Part shown: piece after piece, positions 16,787 to 25,296 of the stretch
How the letters are laid out: the number at the start of each line of letters is the position of its first letter
Numbering within the stretch: position 1 is the first letter of the stretch
Source of the DNA: Ruminiclostridium sp.
Lineage (GTDB): Bacteria; Bacillota; Clostridia; Oscillospirales; Ruminococcaceae
DNA length: 43,141 bases
Reading direction: 5' to 3'
NCBI GenBank assembly: GCA_017479645.1
Contig: JAFVBZ010000179.1
Coordinates: 1 to 43,141 of the forward strand
The notes under the pieces: model-generated
What the model was told of the DNA's origin: nothing
Databases searched by the model: none
The model's input: the letters and a program-made list of their open reading frames with translations, nothing else
Made by a program: the position numbers and the translations under genes

Positions 16787-16815
16787 ATTGTATGTGAAAA
16801 ATAATTTCACATCAA
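16787..16815 (-). promoter_or_regulatory. Candidate promoter of the patatin gene with operator palindrome
   Basis: On the minus strand TTGATG (16815-16810), a 17-bp spacer and TACAAT (16792-16787). The spacer is filled by an inverted repeat, ATGTGAAA-AATAA-TTTCACAT (16792-16812 on the plus strand). A repressor bound there would block the promoter. The regulator is unknown. Confidence 0.55.
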
Positions 16816-16900
16816 TATCTGCTAAAATTAACACATAGTTTATCTTTTTTGGTCAATTCGCCATAAGAAAACAAAACGTCTCAAAAGTTTTTTAGAAATA

Positions 16901-16929
16901 TTGACAAATCACGAGTTTTTTGATATAAT
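16901..16929 (+). promoter_or_regulatory. Promoter of the sugar-ABC locus
   Basis: TTGACA (16901-16906), a 17-bp spacer and TATAAT (16924-16929): a near-consensus sigma-A promoter about 75 bp upstream of the first ATPase gene. It is the only strong promoter I see before the nine-gene run that ends at 30,617. Confidence 0.8.
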
Positions 16930-17004
16930 AGTAGGGAAAAGTATGGGGATACTATGCTCTTTTGTAGAAAGTGTTAAAATTAGCTAATATATAATACTTA
17001 ATTT

Positions 17005-17706
17005 ATGGAAAATATACTAAAAGCTGAACACGTTTCCCGTGAGTTTCTTATCGGAGACGGGAGTATAGTTCATGCGCTCACCGACATAAATCTTGAAGTC
17101 AACGAGGGGGAGCTTGTCTGCCTCAGAGGAAGATCCGGTTCCGGAAAGACTACTCTCATCAATATCCTCGGCGCCCTTGACCGCCAGAACAGCGGAAATG
17201 TAATATTCTGCGGTGAAGATATAGGAGCATTGAGCGATATCGCAAGAGATAAGCTCCGCAGAGAAAAGCTTGCTTTCGTATTCCAGTCGGTTGCGCTGAT
17301 CTCCACAATGACCGCGCTGGAGAATGTAGAGTTTTCGCTCCGGCTTGCAGGTCACCCAATCTCCGGAAGAACGAAACGCGCAAAGGAATGCCTTACCCGC
17401 GTAGGTCTCGGAAAAAGAATGGATCACCGCCCCGGAGAATTGTCCGGAGGTGAACAGCAGAGAGTCGCTATCGCAAGAGCTGTTGCCAGCAAGCCGAAGA
17501 TCATCTTCGCAGATGAACCTACCGCAGCACTCGACTCGACAACCGGAACAGCTGTGCTCGCGCTTTTCAGAGAGCTTGTGCATGACGACGGTATCACCGT
17601 GGTAATGACCACACACGACGAGGCGATGATGCAGCTTGCCGATGTTGTATATTCTCTCGAGGACGGAGAGATCGTAAACATAACAAGAAATGATATACCA
17701 TTATAA
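17005..17706 (+). CDS. ABC transporter ATPase, LolD/MacB type
   Basis: A 233-aa nucleotide-binding subunit. Walker A is GRSGSGKT (residues 42-49), the Q-loop glutamine is at 94 in VFQSVALI, the signature is LSGGEQQR (from 146), Walker B is IIFADEPTAALD (166-177), and the switch histidine is in TTHDEA. The closest style is the LolD/MacB/FtsE group rather than the MalK/MsmX group normally paired with sugar permeases, since it has no C-terminal TOBE regulatory domain. The ATG at 17005 has no clear ribosome binding site. No FtsX-like permease gene is nearby, so the likely partners are the CUT1 permeases downstream. Confidence 0.9.
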   Translation: MENILKAEHVSREFLIGDGSIVHALTDINLEVNEGELVCLRGRSGSGKTTLINILGALDRQNSGNVIFCGEDIGALSDIARDKLRREKLAFVFQSVALISTMTALENVEFSLRLAGHPISGRTKRAKECLTRVGLGKRMDHRPGELSGGEQQRVAIARAVASKPKIIFADEPTAALDSTTGTAVLALFRELVHDDGITVVMTTHDEAMMQLADVVYSLEDGEIVNITRNDIPL

Positions 17707-17733
17707 TATATATAATATATAAGGGAAATACAA

Positions 17734-18675
17734 ATGCCGAAGACCATACTACTCGCTCCTCCCGAAAATGTCATGGTGAGATGCGACAATCTGGTCAAGA
17801 TCTATAAGAGCAGAGACATTGAGGTAATGGCGCTCCAGGGTCTCGATCTTACAGTCGAGCGCGGTGAGCTTATGGGGATAGTCGGAGCTTCCGGTTCCGG
17901 AAAATCCACACTGCTCAATATGCTCGGCGGTCTTGATAAGCCGTCAGCAGGAAGCCTTTTCGTTGACGGGAAGGATATGCTGAAATTCACCGACAAGGAT
18001 CTCATAGAATATAAGAGACATACGGTAGGATTCGTATGGCAGAACAACGCAAGAAATCTGATACCGTACCTTACCGCGCTGGAGAATGTCGAAATGCCGA
18101 TGATGCTCAGCGGATATGAGGGCAGGCGGAAACGTGCGGAGCATCTGCTGGATATGGTGGGACTCTCGGCAAGAAAGAACTCGATGCTCGGACAGATGTC
18201 CGGCGGTGAGCAGCAGAGAGTGGCAATTGCTATCGCTTTAGCGAACAATCCGAAACTCCTGCTCGCAGACGAACCTACCGGTGCGGTAGATACAAAGACC
18301 GCGGGAAATGTTCTCGATGTTTTCAGAAGACTCAACAAGGAAACAGGCGTAACGGTGATAATCGTAACGCATGATGTGAACCTTGCAAAGTCGATAGACC
18401 GCGTAGTGGCAATACGCGACGGAAAGACCTCAAGTGAGCTTATCCGCAAAAAGCCCGTGATGACCAATATCTCCTTCGAGCAGCTCAGTGAACAGCAGCA
18501 GGCTGAGATCAGAGCGATGCAGGAGGAAAGCGAGGGTCACGATGAGCTGGTACTGCTCGATAAGGCAGGACGGCTACAGATACCAAAAGAATACCTGTCG
18601 GCGCTGGGCATAAACGGCGGTGACAAGGTGCGCGTTGAACTTGACGGTGATAAGATCAGTATATATAAGCAGTAA
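17734..18675 (+). CDS. ABC transporter ATPase fused to a C-terminal AbrB-like domain
   Basis: A 313-aa protein. Residues 1-235 are a second LolD/MacB-type ATPase: Walker A GASGSGKS (51-58), signature MSGGEQQR (from 155), Walker B LLLADEPTGAVD, switch histidine in VTHDVN. A helical linker rich in Glu and Gln (about 245-268) leads to residues 270-313. There, LVLLDKAGRLQIPKEYL followed by LGINGGDKVRVELDGDKI has the look of a SpoVT/AbrB (MazE-type) swapped-hairpin domain. Such domains usually bind DNA as dimers. Here it could dimerise the ATPases or link transport to gene control. AAGGGAAA precedes the start. It follows the first ATPase gene by 27 bp. Confidence 0.85.
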   Translation: MPKTILLAPPENVMVRCDNLVKIYKSRDIEVMALQGLDLTVERGELMGIVGASGSGKSTLLNMLGGLDKPSAGSLFVDGKDMLKFTDKDLIEYKRHTVGFVWQNNARNLIPYLTALENVEMPMMLSGYEGRRKRAEHLLDMVGLSARKNSMLGQMSGGEQQRVAIAIALANNPKLLLADEPTGAVDTKTAGNVLDVFRRLNKETGVTVIIVTHDVNLAKSIDRVVAIRDGKTSSELIRKKPVMTNISFEQLSEQQQAEIRAMQEESEGHDELVLLDKAGRLQIPKEYLSALGINGGDKVRVELDGDKISIYKQ

Positions 18676-18702
18676 AGGCTTATAAAATAAAAGAATAATT
18701 AT

Positions 18703-18777
18703 CCCGTTTCGTTCTTCCCTTGAGCCGGGAAGGCGGGCGGATATTGAGACCGGCAGGAAGCTGTGTCTCAGCCGGTC
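18703..18777 (+). promoter_or_regulatory. Folded leader between the ATPases and the solute-binding protein gene
   Basis: First hairpin: CTTCCC (18714-18719) with GGGAAG (18727-18732), extended by CCCG / CGGG. Then two alternatives compete for the same bases: TGAGAC (18745-18750) with GTCTCA (18765-18770), or GACCGGC (18748-18754) with GCCGGTC (18771-18777). No U-run follows. It may set the relative expression of the very abundant binding protein or act as an attenuator. Confidence 0.45.
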
Positions 18778-18825
18778 CTGTGAGATATTGCAGGTACCGG
18801 ATTTTAAGGAAAGGTGGAGCTAATT

Positions 18826-21786
18826 TTGGGCAAGAAGAAAAGGATTACAGCGATACTTCTTACGGCTGCAATGATTCTGTCAATGCAGAGTTTTCCTGCG
18901 TTTGCGGATAATGAGACAGCTGCCAGCGAAGAGGAGCAGAGCGAGATATCCACTATTACCAACATCATGAACACCGGTAACAGGGATAACGCTTACAGCG
19001 CGTATTACGAGAAATACCGCAATGATAAATTCCCGAAAAAGGAGATCGTGATCGAGGCGAAAAATGCGACTGCGGGCAAGGATTCCGGAGGAGAAGATCC
19101 CTTATATGAGATCACGGACTATTCCGGTCAGGAAGACTGCCTCGTATGGACAAATAACCGCGGTACGCTTACATACGATTTTGAGGTATCCGATCCGGGT
19201 AATTACTGCCTTGAGCTTTATTACTACACCATTTCCGGAGGAAGCACCACAGTCGATGTCGGAATTCTTATCGACGGCGAGTATCCCTTTACAGCCTGCA
19301 ACGACATCACGCTCGACAGGTATTGGGAAGATGCTTCCGATATAAAGAAGGACAGCAAGGACAACGAACTTAAGCCTACACAGATCGAGAAGGATATGTG
19401 GGTCACTTATCCGGTAAAGGATAAGGAGGGTCTGTTCAACGATCCCTACTTCTTCAATCTCTCGGCAGGCAGACATACTATAACGATCGAGGGTATCAGA
19501 ACCAACATCGCGCTCAAGACACTTACTTTCAAGAACTATGACAGCGCTCCCGATTATGTTGAGCCTCCCATGGGCGATATCGAAGCAACTCCGGCATTAA
19601 GCTCCGGCAAGAACGATATCGGTTCCCAGACCATACTCATTCAGGGCGAGAAGGCGCTGTACAAGACAGCTTCCACTCTCTATGCCACATACGACAGAAC
19701 CAACAGCTACACAAGCCCGTCCCACCCCACCAAGCAGAGATACAACACCATAGGCTCCGAAACCTGGAACAAGGCAACACAGGCTATAACATGGAGCTTC
19801 ACGGTTCCTTCGGACGGTTACTACAACCTTTCTTTCAAGGCAAGACAGAACACGATGCGCGGCTTCTACTCCAACAGACGCATATACATCGACGGAGTGG
19901 TTCCGAACAAGGATATGGAGATTGTTTCCTTCCCCTACGATCCTAACTGGTACACCCAGAGGCTCAAGGATCACAACGGCAAGGATATGTACCTCTTCCT
20001 CACAGCCGGTGAGCATACCATAACAATGGAAGTAGTTCCCGGCGACATAGGCGAGATAATGAGAAGACTCGACGATCTCGTTTATACCCTCAACTACTAT
20101 TACAGAAGAATACTTATGATAACCGGTCCGTCTCCCGACGAGTACAACGATTACCTCGTTGACAGACAGATCCCCGAGCTTATCCCCACATTCAGAGATG
20201 CGATAGATACCCTCTACGCTGAAAAGGCAAATATCGAAAAGCTCGGTCAGGGCTCGGAAGCTTCTTCGCTCCAGTCCCTTGCAGTCATCTTAAAGCGCTG
20301 CGTTGACAAAGTTGACGATATCCCGTCAATGGTAGGTACCCTTAAGGATTACATCTCCGCAGTTTCCGCGTGGATGAGAGACTACCGCGATCAGCCCCTT
20401 GAGCTTGACTACATCGAAGTTCTCACGATACACGAAAAGCCCGGCAACCCCAGAGGAAACTTCTTCGAGGAATTCGCGTTCGGCTTCCTGGCATTCATCG
20501 GCTCCTTCTTCGAGGATTACACGATGCTTTCCGATACCAGCGAAAAGTCCCTCAATGTATGGGTATCCCTCGGACGTGACCAGGCAACAGTCGTAAAGGA
20601 TCTCGTTGATAACGACTTCAACCAGAACAATACCGGCGTTCAGGCAAGCATAAACCTCGTACAGGGCGCTATCCTTGAAGCTACACTTGCAGGAAAGGGT
20701 CCGGATATCGCACTCTTCCTCGGCGGTGACTTCCCGATACAGTGCGCGGCAAGAGGACTTCTCGTAAATGTCAAGGAATTCAGAGATTACGAGGACGTTG
20801 TCGCAAGCAGATTCACACCTACTATCGAGACACTCTACACATACAACGGAGGCGTTTACGGACTCCCCGTTTCGCAGACCTTCCCGATGATGTTCTACAG
20901 AACGGATATCCTCGAGGAGCTCAATGTCAAGAAGGTTCCCGAAACATGGGATCAGCTCATCGAGATAATCCCTGTTCTCCAGCGTTCGTACCTCACAGTC
21001 GGACTTCTTCAGCCGACATCAAACCTGTCCAGCTCGATCTTCGAGTCCGGCGACACATTCTCGATGCTCGTTCTCCAGACCGGCAACAATATGTACGTTG
21101 ACGATCTCACAAAGACAACCTTCGATCAGAAGATAATCGTTGACGCGTTCAAGAAGTGGACAGATTTCTACACTATCTACGACTTTGAGCAGACATACGA
21201 CCCCTTCACACGATTCAGAACAGGCGAAATGCCTATCATCATCAACAACTACACGTTCTTCAACCAGCTCACGGTTTCCGCTCCTGAGATCAAGGGTCTC
21301 TGGGATTTCACACACGTTCCCGGAACTCCCGACGACACGGATATAAACGGCAACCCGATAGGTGAGATCCACTACAACGCGAACTCCAGCAGCGCCGGCG
21401 CAGTTATCTTCACAAAGTGCGTAGATAAGAACGCGGCATGGGAATTCATCAAGTGGTTCACCTCCGACGATGTAATGACAAGCTACGGAAGAACGATCGA
21501 AGGTCAGATGGGTCAGATGGGACGTTTCGATACGGCAAACAAGAACGCTCTGCGCGCTCTGCCGTGGTCAAACGCGGAGTATGAAAAGATCTCCGATCAG
21601 ATGAACCAGACCGTAGAAATTCCGATAATCCCCGCGTCCTACGCGACAACCCGTCACGTCAAGAACGCATTCAGAGCAGTCGTAAACGATGCTTGGAATC
21701 CGAGATATTCTCTCTCTTCCTACAACAGAGACATCAACTCCGAGATCAAGAGAAAGAACGAAGACCTTGCGTTCAACAACAAGTAA
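18826..21786 (+). CDS. Giant secreted solute-binding protein with two N-terminal sugar-binding-like modules
   Basis: A 986-aa exported protein. A signal peptide (KKKRITAILLTAAMILSM...AFA) ends at a type I signal peptidase site with no lipobox cysteine. Residues about 60-230 and 255-410 look like two beta-sandwich modules of the CBM6/CBM35 style, each with a Tyr-rich strand pattern and an ending AGRHTITIE / AGEHTITME. A helical segment follows (about 415-520). From about 570 to 985 there is a family 1 extracellular solute-binding protein domain (LNVWVSLGRDQ, GPDIALF, YGLPVSQTFPMMFYR, EFIKWF). The TTG at 18826, with GGTGGAG just upstream, is preferred over a GTG at 18814. It should deliver an oligosaccharide to the permeases. 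Confidence 0.85.
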   Translation: MGKKKRITAILLTAAMILSMQSFPAFADNETAASEEEQSEISTITNIMNTGNRDNAYSAYYEKYRNDKFPKKEIVIEAKNATAGKDSGGEDPLYEITDYSGQEDCLVWTNNRGTLTYDFEVSDPGNYCLELYYYTISGGSTTVDVGILIDGEYPFTACNDITLDRYWEDASDIKKDSKDNELKPTQIEKDMWVTYPVKDKEGLFNDPYFFNLSAGRHTITIEGIRTNIALKTLTFKNYDSAPDYVEPPMGDIEATPALSSGKNDIGSQTILIQGEKALYKTASTLYATYDRTNSYTSPSHPTKQRYNTIGSETWNKATQAITWSFTVPSDGYYNLSFKARQNTMRGFYSNRRIYIDGVVPNKDMEIVSFPYDPNWYTQRLKDHNGKDMYLFLTAGEHTITMEVVPGDIGEIMRRLDDLVYTLNYYYRRILMITGPSPDEYNDYLVDRQIPELIPTFRDAIDTLYAEKANIEKLGQGSEASSLQSLAVILKRCVDKVDDIPSMVGTLKDYISAVSAWMRDYRDQPLELDYIEVLTIHEKPGNPRGNFFEEFAFGFLAFIGSFFEDYTMLSDTSEKSLNVWVSLGRDQATVVKDLVDNDFNQNNTGVQASINLVQGAILEATLAGKGPDIALFLGGDFPIQCAARGLLVNVKEFRDYEDVVASRFTPTIETLYTYNGGVYGLPVSQTFPMMFYRTDILEELNVKKVPETWDQLIEIIPVLQRSYLTVGLLQPTSNLSSSIFESGDTFSMLVLQTGNNMYVDDLTKTTFDQKIIVDAFKKWTDFYTIYDFEQTYDPFTRFRTGEMPIIINNYTFFNQLTVSAPEIKGLWDFTHVPGTPDDTDINGNPIGEIHYNANSSSAGAVIFTKCVDKNAAWEFIKWFTSDDVMTSYGRTIEGQMGQMGRFDTANKNALRALPWSNAEYEKISDQMNQTVEIPIIPASYATTRHVKNAFRAVVNDAWNPRYSLSSYNRDINSEIKRKNEDLAFNNK

Positions 21787-21806
21787 AGAATCGGGAGGAA
21801 TAGGCA

Positions 21807-22742
21807 TTGGCTAAGCAAGATAGATCTCTCTATATCGAGGACAATAAGTTCCGATATACTCTGAGAGAAATGAAAAAGAACATAGGAGTTTACGGACTCA
21901 TTGCTCCGTACTTCGTTCTGTTCCTTATATTTATGATAATCCCTGTTTGTATCTCCCTCCCTATGGGCTTTACAAACTTCAACATGGCGCAGTTCCCGCG
22001 CTGGGTGGGACTGAGCAACTTCTACTCGCTGTTCCTTGAGGACGAGGTTTTCCTGAAAGCTATCGAGAACACTCTCGTCTTTGCGGTAGTTACCGGACCT
22101 ATAAGCTACATACTCTGCTTCATTCTCGCGTGGCTTATAAATGAGCTTCCCGGACCGCTGAAAACCGTGTTCACATTCGTTTTCTACGCTCCGACACTTG
22201 CGGGTAACATCTATACCACATGGCAGCTCATCTTCTCCGGCGATACATACGGAATAATGAACGCTTACCTTATCAACCTCGGCATCTCAAACGGCGCGAT
22301 CCAGTGGCTTACCGATGCGAACTACATCATGGGCGTGCTGATAGTCGTTCAGCTCTGGATGGCACTGGGCGCAGGCTTCCTTGCGATAAGAGCGGGTCTC
22401 CAGGGTATCCCGCGCGACCGTTATGAGGCAGGTGCTATCGAGGGTATCAAGAACAGAGGACAGGAACTTATCTACGTTACTATCCCCGCTATGGGACCCC
22501 AGCTCATGTTCGCGGCGGTAATGCAGATCACATCGTCCTTCACGGCAGGCGATATCGGAAGAATGCTCACAGCCTTCCCGACTACCGACTATGCGGGTCA
22601 TACGATAATGACTCACGCTTTCGACTACGGCTCTATCAGATACGAAATGGGCTACTCCTCGGCAATATGCTTCGTCTTGTTCGCAGTCATGCTGATAGCG
22701 AACTGGGCGATCAAGAAGCTGCTCGGAAAGTATCTCGATTAA
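21807..22742 (+). CDS. Sugar ABC transporter permease, MalF-like (pair 1)
   Basis: A 311-aa inner-membrane permease of the CUT1 carbohydrate family with about six membrane helices. The cytoplasmic coupling loop that contacts the ATPase (EAA loop) is EAGAIEGIKNRGQELIYVTIP. The start codon is TTG at 21807 (product MAKQDRSLYIEDN), with GGGAGGAAT about 10 nt upstream; TTG starts recur in this locus. It follows the binding protein by 20 bp. It should form a heterodimer with the next gene's product. Confidence 0.92.
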   Translation: MAKQDRSLYIEDNKFRYTLREMKKNIGVYGLIAPYFVLFLIFMIIPVCISLPMGFTNFNMAQFPRWVGLSNFYSLFLEDEVFLKAIENTLVFAVVTGPISYILCFILAWLINELPGPLKTVFTFVFYAPTLAGNIYTTWQLIFSGDTYGIMNAYLINLGISNGAIQWLTDANYIMGVLIVVQLWMALGAGFLAIRAGLQGIPRDRYEAGAIEGIKNRGQELIYVTIPAMGPQLMFAAVMQITSSFTAGDIGRMLTAFPTTDYAGHTIMTHAFDYGSIRYEMGYSSAICFVLFAVMLIANWAIKKLLGKYLD

Positions 22743-22764
22743 ACGTGAAAAAAGAAATGATATT

Positions 22765-22794
22765 CCGCTTCTCCGTATGCAGGCGGGGAAGCGG
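22765..22794 (+). promoter_or_regulatory. Intercistronic hairpin between the pair 1 permease genes
   Basis: CCGCTTCTCCG (22765-22775) pairs with CGGGGAAGCGG (22784-22794) around an 8-nt loop, with one G-T wobble. No U-run follows, so it is more likely an mRNA stability or processing element than a terminator. Confidence 0.5.
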
Positions 22795-22823
22795 GCAAAT
22801 AAACAACCGAAAGGACGGTAGTC

Positions 22824-23684
22824 ATGAGGGCTAAAAAATCCAGAAAGAAATATGGCGGAAGCCGCGGCGGCGACATAGCCATTTTTATACTGTTGGTTCT
22901 GCTCGGACTGTTCATGCTGTTCCCGATCTATCTGTCGGCGATACAGTCGATAAAGCCGAGTGAAGAGCTGTTCCTGTTCCCGCCGAAGCTTTACGCTATG
23001 GCACCCACCAATCAGAACTATGTCGATCTTATAAATACGGCATCGAATATGTGGGTACCTTTCAGCCGCTACATCTTCAACTCAGTTTTCGTAGCGATAG
23101 TAGTAACAATTGCACAGCTCATCTTCTCCTCTTCCGCAGCGTATGCACTTGCTAAAGTTCAGTTCCCCGGAAGAAAGACGCTCAACAAGATCATTGAGAT
23201 CACACTTCTGTTCACAAGTACAGTTCTTTACATAATGCAGTACATCGTTATGGCAACAATGGGCATCATAGATACCTACTTTGCTATCACTCTCCCGTAC
23301 ATCGCAACATCAATGGGACTGTTCCTTATGAGACAGTTTATCGGACAGCTGCCGGACGCGCTCATCGAAGCCGCTTACCTCGACGGTGCGGGTCAGGTGA
23401 GAATATGCTGGCAGATAGTAATGCCGAACGTAAAGCCTGCGTGGCTGACGCTGATGATATTCGCGTTCAACGGCGCTTGGCAGATCACAGGTTACTCCTT
23501 CATCTATAACGAAGCATTAAAACCGATCCCGACGGTACTGCAGCAGATAAGCGCTTCGGGTATCGCAAGAGCCGGTGTCGCGGCAGCCGCGACAGTCGTG
23601 CTGATGATACCGCCGATGCTCATATTCCTGCTGTGCCAGAGCTCAGTCGTTGAAACAATGGCGCAGAGCGGTCTTAAAGATTAA
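22824..23684 (+). CDS. Carbohydrate ABC transporter permease, MalG-like (pair 1)
   Basis: A 286-aa CUT1 permease with a short basic N-terminus (MRAKKSRKKYGGSRGG) and about six membrane helices. Its EAA coupling loop reads EAAYLDGAGQVRICWQIVMPN, and the FLMRQFIGQLP stretch just before it is typical of MalG homologues. GAAAGGA lies about 8 nt before the ATG. It pairs with the MalF-like protein encoded upstream. Confidence 0.92.
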   Translation: MRAKKSRKKYGGSRGGDIAIFILLVLLGLFMLFPIYLSAIQSIKPSEELFLFPPKLYAMAPTNQNYVDLINTASNMWVPFSRYIFNSVFVAIVVTIAQLIFSSSAAYALAKVQFPGRKTLNKIIEITLLFTSTVLYIMQYIVMATMGIIDTYFAITLPYIATSMGLFLMRQFIGQLPDALIEAAYLDGAGQVRICWQIVMPNVKPAWLTLMIFAFNGAWQITGYSFIYNEALKPIPTVLQQISASGIARAGVAAAATVVLMIPPMLIFLLCQSSVVETMAQSGLKD

Positions 23685-23703
23685 TCAAGAAAGGATGATT
23701 TTA

Positions 23704-25296
23704 ATGTCGTTTATGAAAAAGCTTGCAGCTTCGGTACTCGCCGCCGCTGTATCGCTTACCGCTCTGGCTGTGACGGCATCTGCCGACGAGCCATATACGG
23801 GTTATAACTACGACTGGTGGGGCGATCCGATTCCGTCGCAGAACGGCTTCGTTGTTGACAGAGTTGTTGACGGAAGCGACCTCGGACTTGACCAGCGCGA
23901 CTACAGCGATCAGACCAGCACGATGCAGGAGCAGATGAAGAACTTCGCCGAGCCTTCGGATATCTTCATAGATCAGAAGACCGGAAAGATCTACATCGTT
24001 GACAGCAAGAACAACAGACTTATCATTACGGACGAGAATTTCTCGCCGGATAATACCAAGATAATAACAGAGCTCAAGTACAGCTCCATATTCCCGGAAA
24101 GCAGGAGCACCGTCAAGAACACAAAGTTCAAGGCTCCCGCGGGCGTATATGTAAGAACGAATACCGACGGCTACACGCTGATATACGTTGCCGATTACGA
24201 CAACAACAGAGTTGTGGCATTCAACGAAGACCTTGAGATAGATATGGAATATGTCCGTCCGTCAAGTGACGTTTACGATGCGAACGTAACATTCAACCCG
24301 AAGAAGGTAATAGTTGACAGCGCATTCAACGTTTATGTCATCGTTCCTTCCATAACACAGGGTGCAGTCCAGTTCTCCGCAGACGGAATGTTCAACGGAT
24401 ATTACGGTGCGAACCGAGTTGAGGCGACAGCGGAAGTTATCGCCCAGCAGTTCTGGAAGCTCATTTACACAAGAGACCAGATCATAGCGATGCGCCGTTC
24501 GGTAGCTATCTCGATAGCAAATATGGATATCGACGATGAAGGCTTCATCTACACCGTTACCGAAAACAAGACAGCCGACACCGATATCTTAAAGAAGCTG
24601 AACCCCGCAGGTACGAACATCTTCATCAACCTCGGATATTCGGACTACACCTACGGTGATTACGCAACAAGATACTACAAGGGCAACAACTACGCTTCCG
24701 CGATAACCGACGTCGATGTCGATACACAGGGCAATATCTACCTGCTGGATTTCGCTACGGGACGTGTGTTCCAGTACACCGACGAGTGCGATCTGCTCTT
24801 CATCTTCGGAACCAAGGGCTTCAAGAACTCCCAGGGTACACAGAAGGGTACATTCAGATCGGTATCCGCAGTCGAGTCCTACAAGGGCAAGGTTTACGTC
24901 GTTGACAACATCAAGAACAGCATCACGGTATTCCGTCAGACGGAATTCGGTTCGATAGTGCAGAACGCGATCTCGCTGTTCAACGAGGGTCTCTACGATG
25001 AGGCAAAGGAGCCGTGGGAGGAAGTCCTCAGAAGAGATGCCAACTACTGGCTCGCTTACATCGGTCTCGGAAATGCTTACCTCAACCAGAATGACTACGC
25101 TACCGCGCTCGATTACTTCTACCGCACATCGAGAGCCGGCTACAACAGAGCATTCAAGAGCTTCCGAATCGAGTTCATAAGAGCAAACTTCACATGGATG
25201 CTCATAATCGTGCTTGTGGTGATACTTGCACTCATAGTATTAAGCTACATCAACAAGGCACGCAAAAAGAAAAAAGCTAAAGGAGGGTCACAATAA
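23704..25296 (+). CDS. Secreted beta-propeller protein with TPRs and a C-terminal membrane anchor
   Basis: A 530-aa protein. An N-terminal signal peptide (MSFMKKLAASVLAAAVSLTA, ending ASA) is followed by a domain rich in NHL-like blades: FAEPSDIFIDQKTGKIYIVD, YVADYDNNRVVAFN, ANMDIDDEGFIYTV and DVDTQGNIYLLDF at about residues 80-420. Two TPR-type helical pairs follow (ALSLFNEGLYDEA-like and WLAYIGLGNAYLNQNDYATA). One membrane helix near residues 495-515 and a lysine-rich cytoplasmic tail finish the protein. The topology puts the propeller outside the cell. The ATG at 23704 is preceded by AAAGGA. It probably scaffolds the transporter or binding protein; the exact role is unknown. Confidence 0.8.
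   Translation: MSFMKKLAASVLAAAVSLTALAVTASADEPYTGYNYDWWGDPIPSQNGFVVDRVVDGSDLGLDQRDYSDQTSTMQEQMKNFAEPSDIFIDQKTGKIYIVDSKNNRLIITDENFSPDNTKIITELKYSSIFPESRSTVKNTKFKAPAGVYVRTNTDGYTLIYVADYDNNRVVAFNEDLEIDMEYVRPSSDVYDANVTFNPKKVIVDSAFNVYVIVPSITQGAVQFSADGMFNGYYGANRVEATAEVIAQQFWKLIYTRDQIIAMRRSVAISIANMDIDDEGFIYTVTENKTADTDILKKLNPAGTNIFINLGYSDYTYGDYATRYYKGNNYASAITDVDVDTQGNIYLLDFATGRVFQYTDECDLLFIFGTKGFKNSQGTQKGTFRSVSAVESYKGKVYVVDNIKNSITVFRQTEFGSIVQNAISLFNEGLYDEAKEPWEEVLRRDANYWLAYIGLGNAYLNQNDYATALDYFYRTSRAGYNRAFKSFRIEFIRANFTWMLIIVLVVILALIVLSYINKARKKKKAKGGSQ

Noticed and set aside
17005-18675. The two ATPases as part of a MacB/FtsX-type exporter
   Set aside because: No FtsX-like permease gene is adjacent; the following genes are binding protein and CUT1 permeases in the same direction under one promoter.
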